The position numbers and the translations under genes are program-made. Shown one piece after another: positions 1-6,448 of a stretch of 10,804 nt of DNA (positions within the stretch are counted from its first letter, which is position 1; each line of letters opens with the position of its first letter). The stretch spans positions 330-11,133 of the forward strand of contig PMUF01000145.1 of assembly GCA_003167015.1 (NCBI GenBank). Reading direction: 5' to 3'. The DNA is from Chitinophagaceae bacterium (GTDB taxonomy: Bacteria; Bacteroidota; Bacteroidia; Chitinophagales; Chitinophagaceae). Below the pieces are notes generated by a model. It was given only the letters and a program-made list of their open reading frames with translations. It had not been told where the DNA came from and ran no database searches.

Positions 1-403
1 TCACGCCGCCCTTGCCGCCTCCCTTCTTCATGACCGGAATAGCCGCGTGCAGACAGTTATAAACCCCCTTGACATTCACCTTATATAATCGGTCGAAATC
101 CGCCTCCGACGTCGACTCGGCAGTACCGATATGCGACACCCCCGCGCTGTTCACCAGGATGTCCAGCGACGCCAGCCCGGCAAATGCCGCATCCACCTTC
201 CCCTGATCCGAAACATCCACCGCAATAGCCGTTGCCTTACCCCCGGCTCCTTCTATTTCCTTCACCACCGCCTCCGCCTCCGCTTTGTTGATATCCACGA
301 TCGTGACATGAGCGCCTTGCCGCGCCAATACCAGGGCCACGGCCTTACCGATGCCGCTCCCGGCCCCGGTCACTACTGCATTTTTATTCGTTAACCCAAA
401 CAT
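1..403 (-). CDS. Short-chain dehydrogenase/reductase, C-terminal part outside window
   Basis: This is the N-terminal 134 residues of a classical SDR oxidoreductase; the gene continues beyond the left edge. The start is the ATG at 403-401, 9 nt after the stop of the upstream mutarotase gene, and the protein begins MFGLTNKNAVVTGAGSGIG. The cofactor-binding TGxxxGIG motif is residues 12-19. The Asp at the end of beta-2 (TIVDIN) suggests NAD(H) preference, DVSD is the usual adenine-binding region, and LVNSAG is the NAG-type motif. The catalytic Ser-Tyr-Lys residues lie outside the window. With a FucP-like permease and a COG3254 mutarotase upstream in the same operon, a role as a 6-deoxysugar (L-fucose or L-rhamnose) dehydrogenase, or as a 2-keto-3-deoxy-L-fuconate dehydrogenase, is a reasonable inference. 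The visible part cannot separate these. The short Gly/Lys-rich stretch KKGGGKGG at the edge is slightly unusual. Confidence 0.9.
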   Translation of the reverse strand, partial: MFGLTNKNAVVTGAGSGIGKAVALVLARQGAHVTIVDINKAEAEAVVKEIEGAGGKATAIAVDVSDQGKVDAAFAGLASLDILVNSAGVSHIGTAESTSEADFDRLYKVNVKGVYNCLHAAIPVMKKGGGKGGV

Positions 404-412
404 CAGTTATAT

Positions 413-745
413 TCATTTAGTCATTGAAAAGATCCTCTCCATCAGCCGCCATTTCTCTCCCGGCTTTCCGCCCGGTATCGCTACCTGGTATTTCCACATC
501 AGTTCTTCCCACCGTTGCACCTCCGGGTTCGCCGCATCCATTGCCGCCTTTTTCTCAAAACTGAAATCGGCACCTGTCTCCATGATCATGAACAGCCTGT
601 TCTCCAGCCGGTAGATCTCCATACCCTCGATTCCTCCGTCGACAATGCTCTTCCTGATGCCCGGCCACACTTCACGATGCCAGCCTTCATATTCGGCGAT
701 CAACGCTGCATCCTGCTGTAAATCGAGCGCCAGACAGTATCTCAT
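413..745 (-). CDS. L-rhamnose/L-fucose mutarotase family protein (COG3254)
   Basis: This 110-residue protein has the length of the dimeric ferredoxin-like sugar mutarotases of the RhaM/COG3254 family. These interconvert alpha and beta anomers of 6-deoxyhexoses so that the anomer-specific next enzyme is supplied. The family hallmark is WHREVWPGI at residues 22-30, where His23 aligns with the catalytic His of E. coli RhaM; MEIYRLENRLFMIMET and the C-terminal WEELMWKYQ are also typical. It starts inside the stop of the permease gene (ATGA, 4-nt overlap), so translation is probably coupled, and it is followed 9 nt later by the dehydrogenase. RhaM names the family, but the neighbouring FucP homologue makes L-fucose at least as likely a substrate as L-rhamnose. 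For that reason no gene symbol is given. Confidence 0.9.
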   Translation of the reverse strand: MRYCLALDLQQDAALIAEYEGWHREVWPGIRKSIVDGGIEGMEIYRLENRLFMIMETGADFSFEKKAAMDAANPEVQRWEELMWKYQVAIPGGKPGEKWRLMERIFSMTK

Positions 746-2013
746 GCGATAGCGGGTTTTGCAGGTTCAACGTTGGTGATCCTATGCCCTCTCAGCCCAA
801 AATACAGGATGAAAAGCATGCACACCACCGGCATAATATACGCCACCTGGATGCTCCCCGTCCTGTCGGAAATGAGACCCATCATCAACGGCGTAAACGC
901 CCCGCCAATGATCGACATCACCAGGAAAGAAGAGGCCAGTTTCGTCTCTTCTCCAAGATCCTTGATACCTAAGGCAAATATAGTGGGGAACATGATCGAC
1001 AAAAAGAATGGAATGCCCATCATCGCATATACAGCCACATCCCCATGAACGGACAACGCCACCAGCAGCAGCCCCGTATTGATGGCCGCATACAGGCTCA
1101 GCAACCTCGCCGGCAGGATATAACGCATTAAAAAAGTACCCAGGAAACGCCCCGCCATAAAGCCTATCATTGCCTTAGCCAGCATACCGCCCGCCTCTCT
1201 TTCAGGGATCCCTGCCGTATATCGTGCAAAGCGTACGAAAAAGCTCGTCACTCCTACCTGCGCGCCCACATAGAAGAACTCGGCGACCACCGCCCACCGG
1301 ACATGAGGGATGCGAAAAACCCGGAACGAGAATTCCGATCCATGCGCATCGGCAGCCGACCCCGTCACCTCCGGCAACTTGGTGAAGATAAAAATGACCG
1401 CCACCAGGATCAGCACCCCCGCAATGATCAGGTATGGCACCTTCACGGAATTGGCCTCTTGTTGCAGATACGCCGCCAGCTCCCCATGCGCTTTCATCGC
1501 ATCCAGCTCCGCCGGCGTATGCTCGATACCCGATAGGATAAAATTAGTTCCGATCAATGGCGCTACTACGGCGCCCAGCCCGTTAAAAGATTGAGCAAAA
1601 TTCAGCCGCTGTTCCGAATGTTCCGGCGGCCCCATGACAGCGGCATAAGGATTCGCAACCGTCTCCAGGAAGGTGGCCCCGCTGGCCGCCACGAACAACG
1701 CTATTAAAAAAAAGGTGAAATTCCGCTCGCTGGCCGCCGGGAAAAACAGCAAAGCCCCCAGCGCAAAAAGAAAAAGGCCACATAAAATACCCTTCTTATA
1801 GCCAAATCGATGCGAGAACAACCCCGCAGGGATCGCAATGACAAAATAGCCGAAATAGACCGCGAAATCGATGAGGGAGGACTGGGTATCGCTCAGCTGG
1901 CAGACCTTCTTCAGGTGCGGAATCAATATCCCATTGATATTGTGCAGGAAAGCCCATAAAAAGAAGAGCGTACAGACCAGGATAAAAGGAAATAAAAATT
2001 TGTTCTTTGGCAT
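742..2013 (-). CDS. fucP: FucP-family sugar:H+ symporter (MFS)
   Basis: This is a 423-residue inner-membrane permease of the L-fucose permease family (major facilitator superfamily), with about twelve hydrophobic segments. Examples are residues 6-26, 46-66, 75-92, 99-120, 192-211 and 238-262, and the central loop is around 212-236. FFLWAFLHNINGILIP (17-32) and FLETVANPYAAVMGP (115-129) align without gaps to E. coli FucP. The functional Glu135 is kept as Glu117, but the proton-coupling Asp46 position is Gly28. GIPFFLSIMFPTIFALGIKDLG near the C-terminus is also family-typical. It is the first gene of the sugar operon, with the mutarotase overlapping its stop by 4 nt. Related permeases of this family carry fucose, glucose or galactose; fucose is favoured by the downstream mutarotase and dehydrogenase. 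The family is certain and the substrate inferred. Confidence 0.9.
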   Translation of the reverse strand: MPKNKFLFPFILVCTLFFLWAFLHNINGILIPHLKKVCQLSDTQSSLIDFAVYFGYFVIAIPAGLFSHRFGYKKGILCGLFLFALGALLFFPAASERNFTFFLIALFVAASGATFLETVANPYAAVMGPPEHSEQRLNFAQSFNGLGAVVAPLIGTNFILSGIEHTPAELDAMKAHGELAAYLQQEANSVKVPYLIIAGVLILVAVIFIFTKLPEVTGSAADAHGSEFSFRVFRIPHVRWAVVAEFFYVGAQVGVTSFFVRFARYTAGIPEREAGGMLAKAMIGFMAGRFLGTFLMRYILPARLLSLYAAINTGLLLVALSVHGDVAVYAMMGIPFFLSIMFPTIFALGIKDLGEETKLASSFLVMSIIGGAFTPLMMGLISDRTGSIQVAYIMPVVCMLFILYFGLRGHRITNVEPAKPAIA

Positions 2014-2148
2014 GTCTGATAATTCGTATGGTTAAGCAACGATTATCAAAGAAAGCACTTTTCTGCCCAGGAAGTTCGCCGAATGTTATCTGACTATTAA
2101 GTTATTTTAACATTAAGTAGCCTAATTTAAGCTCAAATGATGAATATT
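2014..2148 (-). other. Intergenic leader of the sugar operon, 3' flank of suf
   Basis: This 135-nt AT-rich spacer separates the last suf gene from the permease gene on the same strand. It must hold the end of the suf transcript and any promoter of the sugar operon. On the minus strand there is a TTTG followed after 18 nt by TACGAATT (about 2019-2048), a partial match to the Bacteroidota pattern TTTG-spacer-TAnnTTTG. It is too weak to call as a promoter. I could not find a G+C-rich stem with a T-tract, so no intrinsic terminator for suf is assigned. Read-through from suf into the sugar genes remains possible. Confidence 0.4.
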
Positions 2149-2460
2149 TCAAAAGAAACCCAGTTCCAGCCTCGCTTCTTCCGTCATCATCTCCTTATTC
2201 CACTGAGGATCGAAAGTAAGTTGTACATGACAATCCATGATGCCTTCGATCTCTTCTACCTTCATCTGCACGTCATGCACGATCTCACCGGCCGCTGGAC
2301 AGGCAGGCGCCGTCAGCGTCATGGTAATCTTGACATGGCCATTGTCCTCCATCTTGATCTCATAGACCAGCCCTAGGTCAAAAATATTGACCGGGATCTC
2401 CGGGTCGAAGACAGTGCGCAACGCCGCTTCGATCTTATCGCGCATATCCATATCGCTCAT
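2149..2460 (-). CDS. sufT: SufT-like DUF59/MIP18 family Fe-S assembly factor
   Basis: This 103-residue protein consists almost entirely of a MIP18 (DUF59) domain. The family motif is FDPEIPVNIFDLGLVYEI (residues 18-35). The conserved reactive cysteine segment LTAPACPAAGEI follows, with Cys54, and then a VQLTFDPQW stretch near 80-88. Relatives include SufT, PaaD and the eukaryotic CIA protein MIP18; SufT is reported to help mature Fe-S proteins in Gram-positive bacteria. The start ATG overlaps the sufE stop by 4 nt (ATGA), so it is the last gene of the suf operon and probably translationally coupled. A PaaD role in phenylacetate oxidation is unlikely because no paa genes are present. The symbol is given by family and context. 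Confidence 0.88.
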   Translation of the reverse strand: MSDMDMRDKIEAALRTVFDPEIPVNIFDLGLVYEIKMEDNGHVKITMTLTAPACPAAGEIVHDVQMKVEEIEGIMDCHVQLTFDPQWNKEMMTEEARLELGFF

Positions 2461-2891
2461 AACTTTGATTGAAGGGATTTTGCCTGGAAGGCCAGAGCAT
2501 ATAATTTGATTTGTTTGAGCATCGACAGGAGTCCGTTGGACCGCGTCGAAGACAGATGGTTACGCAGACCGATAGCATCGATAAAATAAATCTCCGCGCC
2601 CGTAATCTGCTCAGGCGTATGACCGGACAACACCTGGATGACCATGCTCACCAATCCTTTGGTAATGGCCGCATCGCTGTCAGCCGTAAAATACAAGTTG
2701 CCGTCCCGGTACTCGGCATGCAGCCATACTTTGGACTGGCACCCCTTGATCAGGTTATCTTCCGTCTTATATTGGGGATCGATCAAGGGCAGTTCCTTGC
2801 CCATTTGGATAATGTGCTCATATTTATCCATCCAGTCACCGAATACCTCGAAGTCGTCGATGATCTCGTCCTGTGTCTCCTGAATAGTCAT
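2457..2891 (-). CDS. sufE: SufE, cysteine desulfuration acceptor protein
   Basis: This 144-residue protein has the standard SufE length and fold motifs. SufE takes the persulfide from the active-site Cys of SufS, stimulates the desulfurase, and passes sulfur to SufB. The acceptor cysteine is Cys51 in LIKGCQSKVWL (residues 48-58), the most conserved part of the family. The preceding KYEHIIQMGKELP and the following ADSDAAITKGLVSMVIQVLSG are also characteristic, and the C-terminal SSTRSNGLLSMLKQIK helix is typical. It lies 34 nt after sufS and overlaps the DUF59 gene at its stop. The ATG at 2891-2889 gives the right N-terminus; no strong Shine-Dalgarno sequence is visible. The spacer in front contains a perfect 12-bp palindrome. 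Confidence 0.95.
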   Translation of the reverse strand: MTIQETQDEIIDDFEVFGDWMDKYEHIIQMGKELPLIDPQYKTEDNLIKGCQSKVWLHAEYRDGNLYFTADSDAAITKGLVSMVIQVLSGHTPEQITGAEIYFIDAIGLRNHLSSTRSNGLLSMLKQIKLYALAFQAKSLQSKL

Positions 2892-2925
2892 ATCATTAAT
2901 TAAACACTTGCCGCGGCAAAACAGT

Positions 2926-4242
2926 TCACCCCAATAAGGTCACCGCCTTGCGGATACCGGCCGCCAGCCGGTCCATTTCGGCAGGCGTATTGTAGACGGC
3001 CAGCGAGGCCCGCACCGTACCGGGAATACAATAACGGTCCATGATGGGTTGGGCGCAGTGGTGCCCTGTACGGACAGCGATACCCTGCTGATCCAGGATC
3101 TCGCCCATATCGAAAGGATGGATATTACCGACCAGGAAAGAGATGACCCCGGCACGATGCCCCGCATCCACATTCCCAATCAGCCGGAATCCCTTTATTT
3201 CCCGGAGTACGTCCAGGGCATAGCCCATCAATTCGTGCTCGGCGTGTTGAATATTGTCAAGTCCCAGTTCCTGTACATACCGAACGGCCGCGCCCAGCCC
3301 GATCATCCCCGCCATATCGGGCGTACCCGCCTCGAACTTAAAGGGCAGATCGTTGTAAGTCGTCCTGGCGAAAGTCACGGTCTTGATCATTTCACCTCCA
3401 CCCTGGTAGGGCGGCAGTTGATTCAGCCATTCCTCTTTGCCGTACAGGATTCCGATGCCCGTAGGACCGTATAATTTATGGCTCGAAAAAGCCAGGAAGT
3501 CCACGTCCAGATCCTGCACGTCCACCGCCATATGTTGTATCGCCTGCGCTGCATCCAGCAATACGGGTATCCCATGCCGGTGAGCGGCCGCGATGATCTC
3601 CCTGGCCGGATTGATAGTGCCCAGCGCATTGCTGACGTAATTGAACGCCACCAGTTTCACCCCCCCTCTCAACACCTCGTCGAGCCCGTCCAATATCAAC
3701 TCGCCATTCTCATCGATAGGGATCACTTTCAACGTGGCCTTCTTTTCTTCGCAGATCATCTGCCAGGGCACGATGTTGGAATGATGCTCCATCCCCGAGA
3801 CCAGGATGCTGTCGCCTTCCTGCAGGAATTTCTTCCCGAAACAGGCGGCCACCAAATTGATGCTTTCCGTGGTGCCACGGGTGAAGATCACTTCGTATGC
3901 ATGCCGGGCATTGATAAAATCAGCTAATGTCACACGCGCAGCCTCAACGGCATCGGTAGCCCGCTGACTCAGGTAATGGACGCCGCGATGTACATTGCTG
4001 TTGATCGTCCTGTAATATTCGTCCATGGCGTTCAGCACAGCCAATGGCTTCTGCGTCGTCGCCGCATTATCCAGGTACACCAGGGGATAACCGTACACCG
4101 TCGTCTCCAGGATAGGAAAATCCTTCCGGATAGCCTCGATATCCAGCCGGCGGCTCTCGCCTTTTCCGCGGCTTTCGCCGCCTGGCCGTTGGCTTTCACC
4201 ACCCGCCCGCCGGTCTTCTCCTATGGTCGCTGTATTATGCAT
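2926..4242 (-). CDS. sufS: SufS cysteine desulfurase, group II
   Basis: This is a PLP-dependent enzyme that removes sulfur from L-cysteine to give alanine and an enzyme persulfide for SufE. It has 438 residues, of which about 406 form the usual SufS body beginning at LDIEAIRKDFPIL (residue 33). The PLP lysine is K256 in AFSSHKLYGPTGIG, the cofactor-contacting region is MEHHSN (151-156) with LLDAAQA (228-234), and the catalytic cysteine is C396 in RTGHHCAQP, the short-loop group II (SufS) type. The only usable ATG is at 4242-4240, overlapping the sufD stop by 8 nt, and no later ATG occurs before residue 73. This gives an unusual 32-residue charged, Gly/Glu/Ser/Arg-rich N-terminal extension with GGES/GES repeats. 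Its function is unknown. A non-ATG start nearer residue 33 cannot be excluded. Confidence 0.95.
   Translation of the reverse strand: MHNTATIGEDRRAGGESQRPGGESRGKGESRRLDIEAIRKDFPILETTVYGYPLVYLDNAATTQKPLAVLNAMDEYYRTINSNVHRGVHYLSQRATDAVEAARVTLADFINARHAYEVIFTRGTTESINLVAACFGKKFLQEGDSILVSGMEHHSNIVPWQMICEEKKATLKVIPIDENGELILDGLDEVLRGGVKLVAFNYVSNALGTINPAREIIAAAHRHGIPVLLDAAQAIQHMAVDVQDLDVDFLAFSSHKLYGPTGIGILYGKEEWLNQLPPYQGGGEMIKTVTFARTTYNDLPFKFEAGTPDMAGMIGLGAAVRYVQELGLDNIQHAEHELMGYALDVLREIKGFRLIGNVDAGHRAGVISFLVGNIHPFDMGEILDQQGIAVRTGHHCAQPIMDRYCIPGTVRASLAVYNTPAEMDRLAAGIRKAVTLLG
4152..4200. repeat. Three copies of GGCTYTCRCC inside the sufS 5' end
   Basis: A 10-bp unit occurs at 4152-4161 (GGCTCTCGCC), 4170-4179 (GGCTTTCGCC) and 4191-4200 (GGCTTTCACC), with spacings of 18 and 21 bp. 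All are multiples of three, so the reading frame is preserved. On the coding (minus) strand each copy reads G-E-S followed by Arg or Gln. Together they make up most of the extra N-terminal residues of SufS. Confidence 0.8.
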
Positions 4243-5635
4243 GAGTGAGAGGAATATGTTGGCTGATCAGCTGATTGACATGGGCCTCTACCGCCGCGGT
4301 CTTGATCTTTTCTGTCACGTCAAACGCGAAAGCATTGATCAGCAGCCCTTTTGCCGTATCCTCGCTGATCCCCCGGGCCCGCAGATAGAACAGAGCTTCT
4401 TCGCTGAACTGCCCTACCGTACTGCCATGGCTGCATTTGACGTCATCGGCAAAAATCTCCAGTTCGGGTTTCGAGTCGATCGTCGCCTTCTTGCTGATGA
4501 CCAGGTTATTGTTCTGCTGAAAGGCATTCGTCTTCTGCGCATCCCGGTGCACATAGACCTTTCCGTTAAAGACACCGGTGGATTGTTCCAGCAGCACCCC
4601 CTTATACAGCTCGTTGCTGAAACAGGCAGGCTTCTGATGATCTACCAGCGTATGGTTGTCCACCAGCTGCTGACCCGCAGCCAGGTATAAGCCATATAAA
4701 TGTGTTTCCGTATGGTCTTCCTCCAGCCGGATCTGCAGGTCGTTCCTCACGAGGTCCGCACCGGGGAATGTAAAATTGTAATTGTTATAAAGGCTCTGCC
4801 GCTTCTGCCGCACAGTAGTATGCTGTACCAGCCTGGTTCTTTCGCCAGGCGTTTGCACGACGGTATGGTCTACCTTCGCGTCGGAATGAACGATGATCTC
4901 CGTCAGGCTGTTGACCCAGATCTTGGCAGTAGCCTGTCCCTTGTCATCCGCCGCTTCCGCGCCCGTACCCACACCCGCCGTCACGACCGACTCGATCACC
5001 TTCAGCTCGGCCTGCCGGTTCACCACCCATACATGCCTCGGTTGAACCAGCAGATTGTGATCGGCCGTAAACACATGAATGATATGCAGCGGTTTCGCCG
5101 GCAACGCACCTGCATCCACCCGGATAAAAAGCCCGTCTGAAAACAACGCTGTATTCAATGCCGCAAAATACCGCTCCCGTCCATCGGCAGGCCTTTCAAA
5201 ATAGCCCGACAACGCCGGGTCCTGCCTGGCCTCCGCCACCGTCAGCAGCTCCACACCCTTCGGCAACCCGCCTGCATCCTCTTTCTGCCAGACGCCATTC
5301 ACCAATAAAACAATATAGGCATCCAGCTCCGCGACCCGCGCCCGCTCTACAGCGGCCCGCACATTCTCCGCAACCGCTCCATACGCCGCCGCTCCGCCGG
5401 ACCCACCCGGTATCCCCCCTAACGCATACTCATCTTTCAGCCAGCGCGCGATATTCGTATATTTCCAATCCTCATTCTTAATAGTAGGAAAGCCCGATTC
5501 CCGGAACCTTTCAAATGCCGATTGCCGTGTCCGCCGCAAATCACTACTCTCCCTTCCCAGGGCGTCGGCAGCCGACAACCGGTTAAAGCCATTCACGACC
5601 TCTTCGTATAAAGGTATGTCCTGTGGTGTCATCAT
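4235..5635 (-). CDS. sufD: SufD, Fe-S cluster scaffold subunit
   Basis: SufD is the non-catalytic partner of SufB in the SufBC2D scaffold where Fe-S clusters are built in the cytoplasm. The family N-terminal motif is FPTIKNEDWKYTNI (residues 49-62) and the beta-helix core shows NTALFSDGLFI (161-171). The C-terminal motif is DDVKCSHGSTVGQFSEEALFYLRARGI, with the conserved His at 403 (His360 in E. coli) and Cys401. At 466 residues it is longer than E. coli SufD (423). Two Gly/Ala-rich stretches, about 73-85 and 220-235, look like low-complexity insertions. The gene begins ATGATG with the first ATG at 5635, overlapping the sufC stop by 4 nt; the second ATG at 5632 is equally possible. The 3' end overlaps sufS by 8 nt. 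Confidence 0.94.
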   Translation of the reverse strand: MMTPQDIPLYEEVVNGFNRLSAADALGRESSDLRRTRQSAFERFRESGFPTIKNEDWKYTNIARWLKDEYALGGIPGGSGGAAAYGAVAENVRAAVERARVAELDAYIVLLVNGVWQKEDAGGLPKGVELLTVAEARQDPALSGYFERPADGRERYFAALNTALFSDGLFIRVDAGALPAKPLHIIHVFTADHNLLVQPRHVWVVNRQAELKVIESVVTAGVGTGAEAADDKGQATAKIWVNSLTEIIVHSDAKVDHTVVQTPGERTRLVQHTTVRQKRQSLYNNYNFTFPGADLVRNDLQIRLEEDHTETHLYGLYLAAGQQLVDNHTLVDHQKPACFSNELYKGVLLEQSTGVFNGKVYVHRDAQKTNAFQQNNNLVISKKATIDSKPELEIFADDVKCSHGSTVGQFSEEALFYLRARGISEDTAKGLLINAFAFDVTEKIKTAAVEAHVNQLISQHIPLTHA

Positions 5636-6399
5636 ATGGTGGGAGCGTTTTCATGAGCCTCTTCCTTCAGCCAGTCATATCCCTTTTCCTCCAGCTCCAG
5701 GGCCAGCTCTTTGGTGCCCGATTTAACGATCCGTCCGTTGTACAGTACATGCACAAAATCAGGAACGATATATTCCAACAGCCGTTGATAGTGCGTAATG
5801 ATAATAAAGGCATTGTTGGCGGAACGCAGCTTGTTCACGCCCTTGGAAACGATCCTCAGCGCATCGATATCCAGCCCGGAATCCGTTTCATCCAATATCG
5901 ACAAGGCCGGTTCCAGCATCGCCAGCTGGAAAATCTCGTTCCGCTTCTTCTCGCCACCGGAAAACCCTTCATTCAAAGACCGGTTCACCAGTTTCGCATC
6001 GAACTCCACAAGCTTCTGCTTTTCCTTCGACAGCCGAAGGAATTCCTTGGCATCCAGCGGCGGAAGCCCCTTATGCGTTCTGATCTCGGCTAGCGCCGTT
6101 TTCAGGAAGTTGATGTTCGATACGCCCGGTATTTCGATCGGGTATTGAAAAGCCAGGAATACCCCTTCCCTCGCCCGCACTTCCGGCGACATCTCCAGCA
6201 GGTTCTTGCCCTGGAAGATCACCTCTCCCTCCGTAACCTCGTAATTTTCTTTGCCGGCCAGCACCGAGGCCAGGGAACTCTTGCCCGATCCGTTGGGCCC
6301 CATGATCGCATGCACTTCCCCCGCCCCTACGGTCAGGTTAATACCTTTCAGGATCTGCTTGCCTTCGACTTCGGCATGTAAATTTTTAATGATCAGCAT
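5632..6399 (-). CDS. sufC: SufC, ABC-type ATPase of the SUF scaffold
   Basis: This cytosolic ATPase drives conformational change of the SufBCD complex during cluster assembly; it is ABC-like but not a transporter. With the start at MLIIKNLHAE (ATG 6399-6397) it has 255 residues, the normal length. It shows Walker A GPNGSGKS (34-41), Q-loop Q85 in LAFQYP, signature FSGGEKKRNE (146-155), Walker B LSILDE with Glu171 in the SufC-type ETDSGLD, and switch His203 in IITHYQRL. A longer reading frame opens at 6504, but that start would lie inside sufB and adds 35 residues absent from the family, so it was not used. The 3' end overlaps sufD (ATGATG). Confidence 0.96.
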   Translation of the reverse strand: MLIIKNLHAEVEGKQILKGINLTVGAGEVHAIMGPNGSGKSSLASVLAGKENYEVTEGEVIFQGKNLLEMSPEVRAREGVFLAFQYPIEIPGVSNINFLKTALAEIRTHKGLPPLDAKEFLRLSKEKQKLVEFDAKLVNRSLNEGFSGGEKKRNEIFQLAMLEPALSILDETDSGLDIDALRIVSKGVNKLRSANNAFIIITHYQRLLEYIVPDFVHVLYNGRIVKSGTKELALELEEKGYDWLKEEAHENAPTI

Positions 6400-6430
6400 T
6401 CTATATTTGGTCTTAATGATAACTTTTACT

Positions 6431-6443
6431 CCGGCCCAGCCGG
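6431..6443. repeat. Short perfect hairpin in the sufB-sufC spacer
   Basis: CCGGC-CCA-GCCGG is a perfect 5-bp G+C stem with a 3-nt loop in the 49-nt gap between sufB and sufC. No T-tract follows it in the direction of transcription, so it is not a terminator. A weak mRNA processing or stability element between scaffold subunits is possible but unproven. Confidence 0.45.
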
Positions 6444-6448
6444 CGGCT

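Noticed and set aside
2090..2130. Possible terminator after the suf operon
   Set aside because: Only a 4-bp AT stem (ATTA/TAAT) is present, with no G+C stem and no T-tract in the right place.
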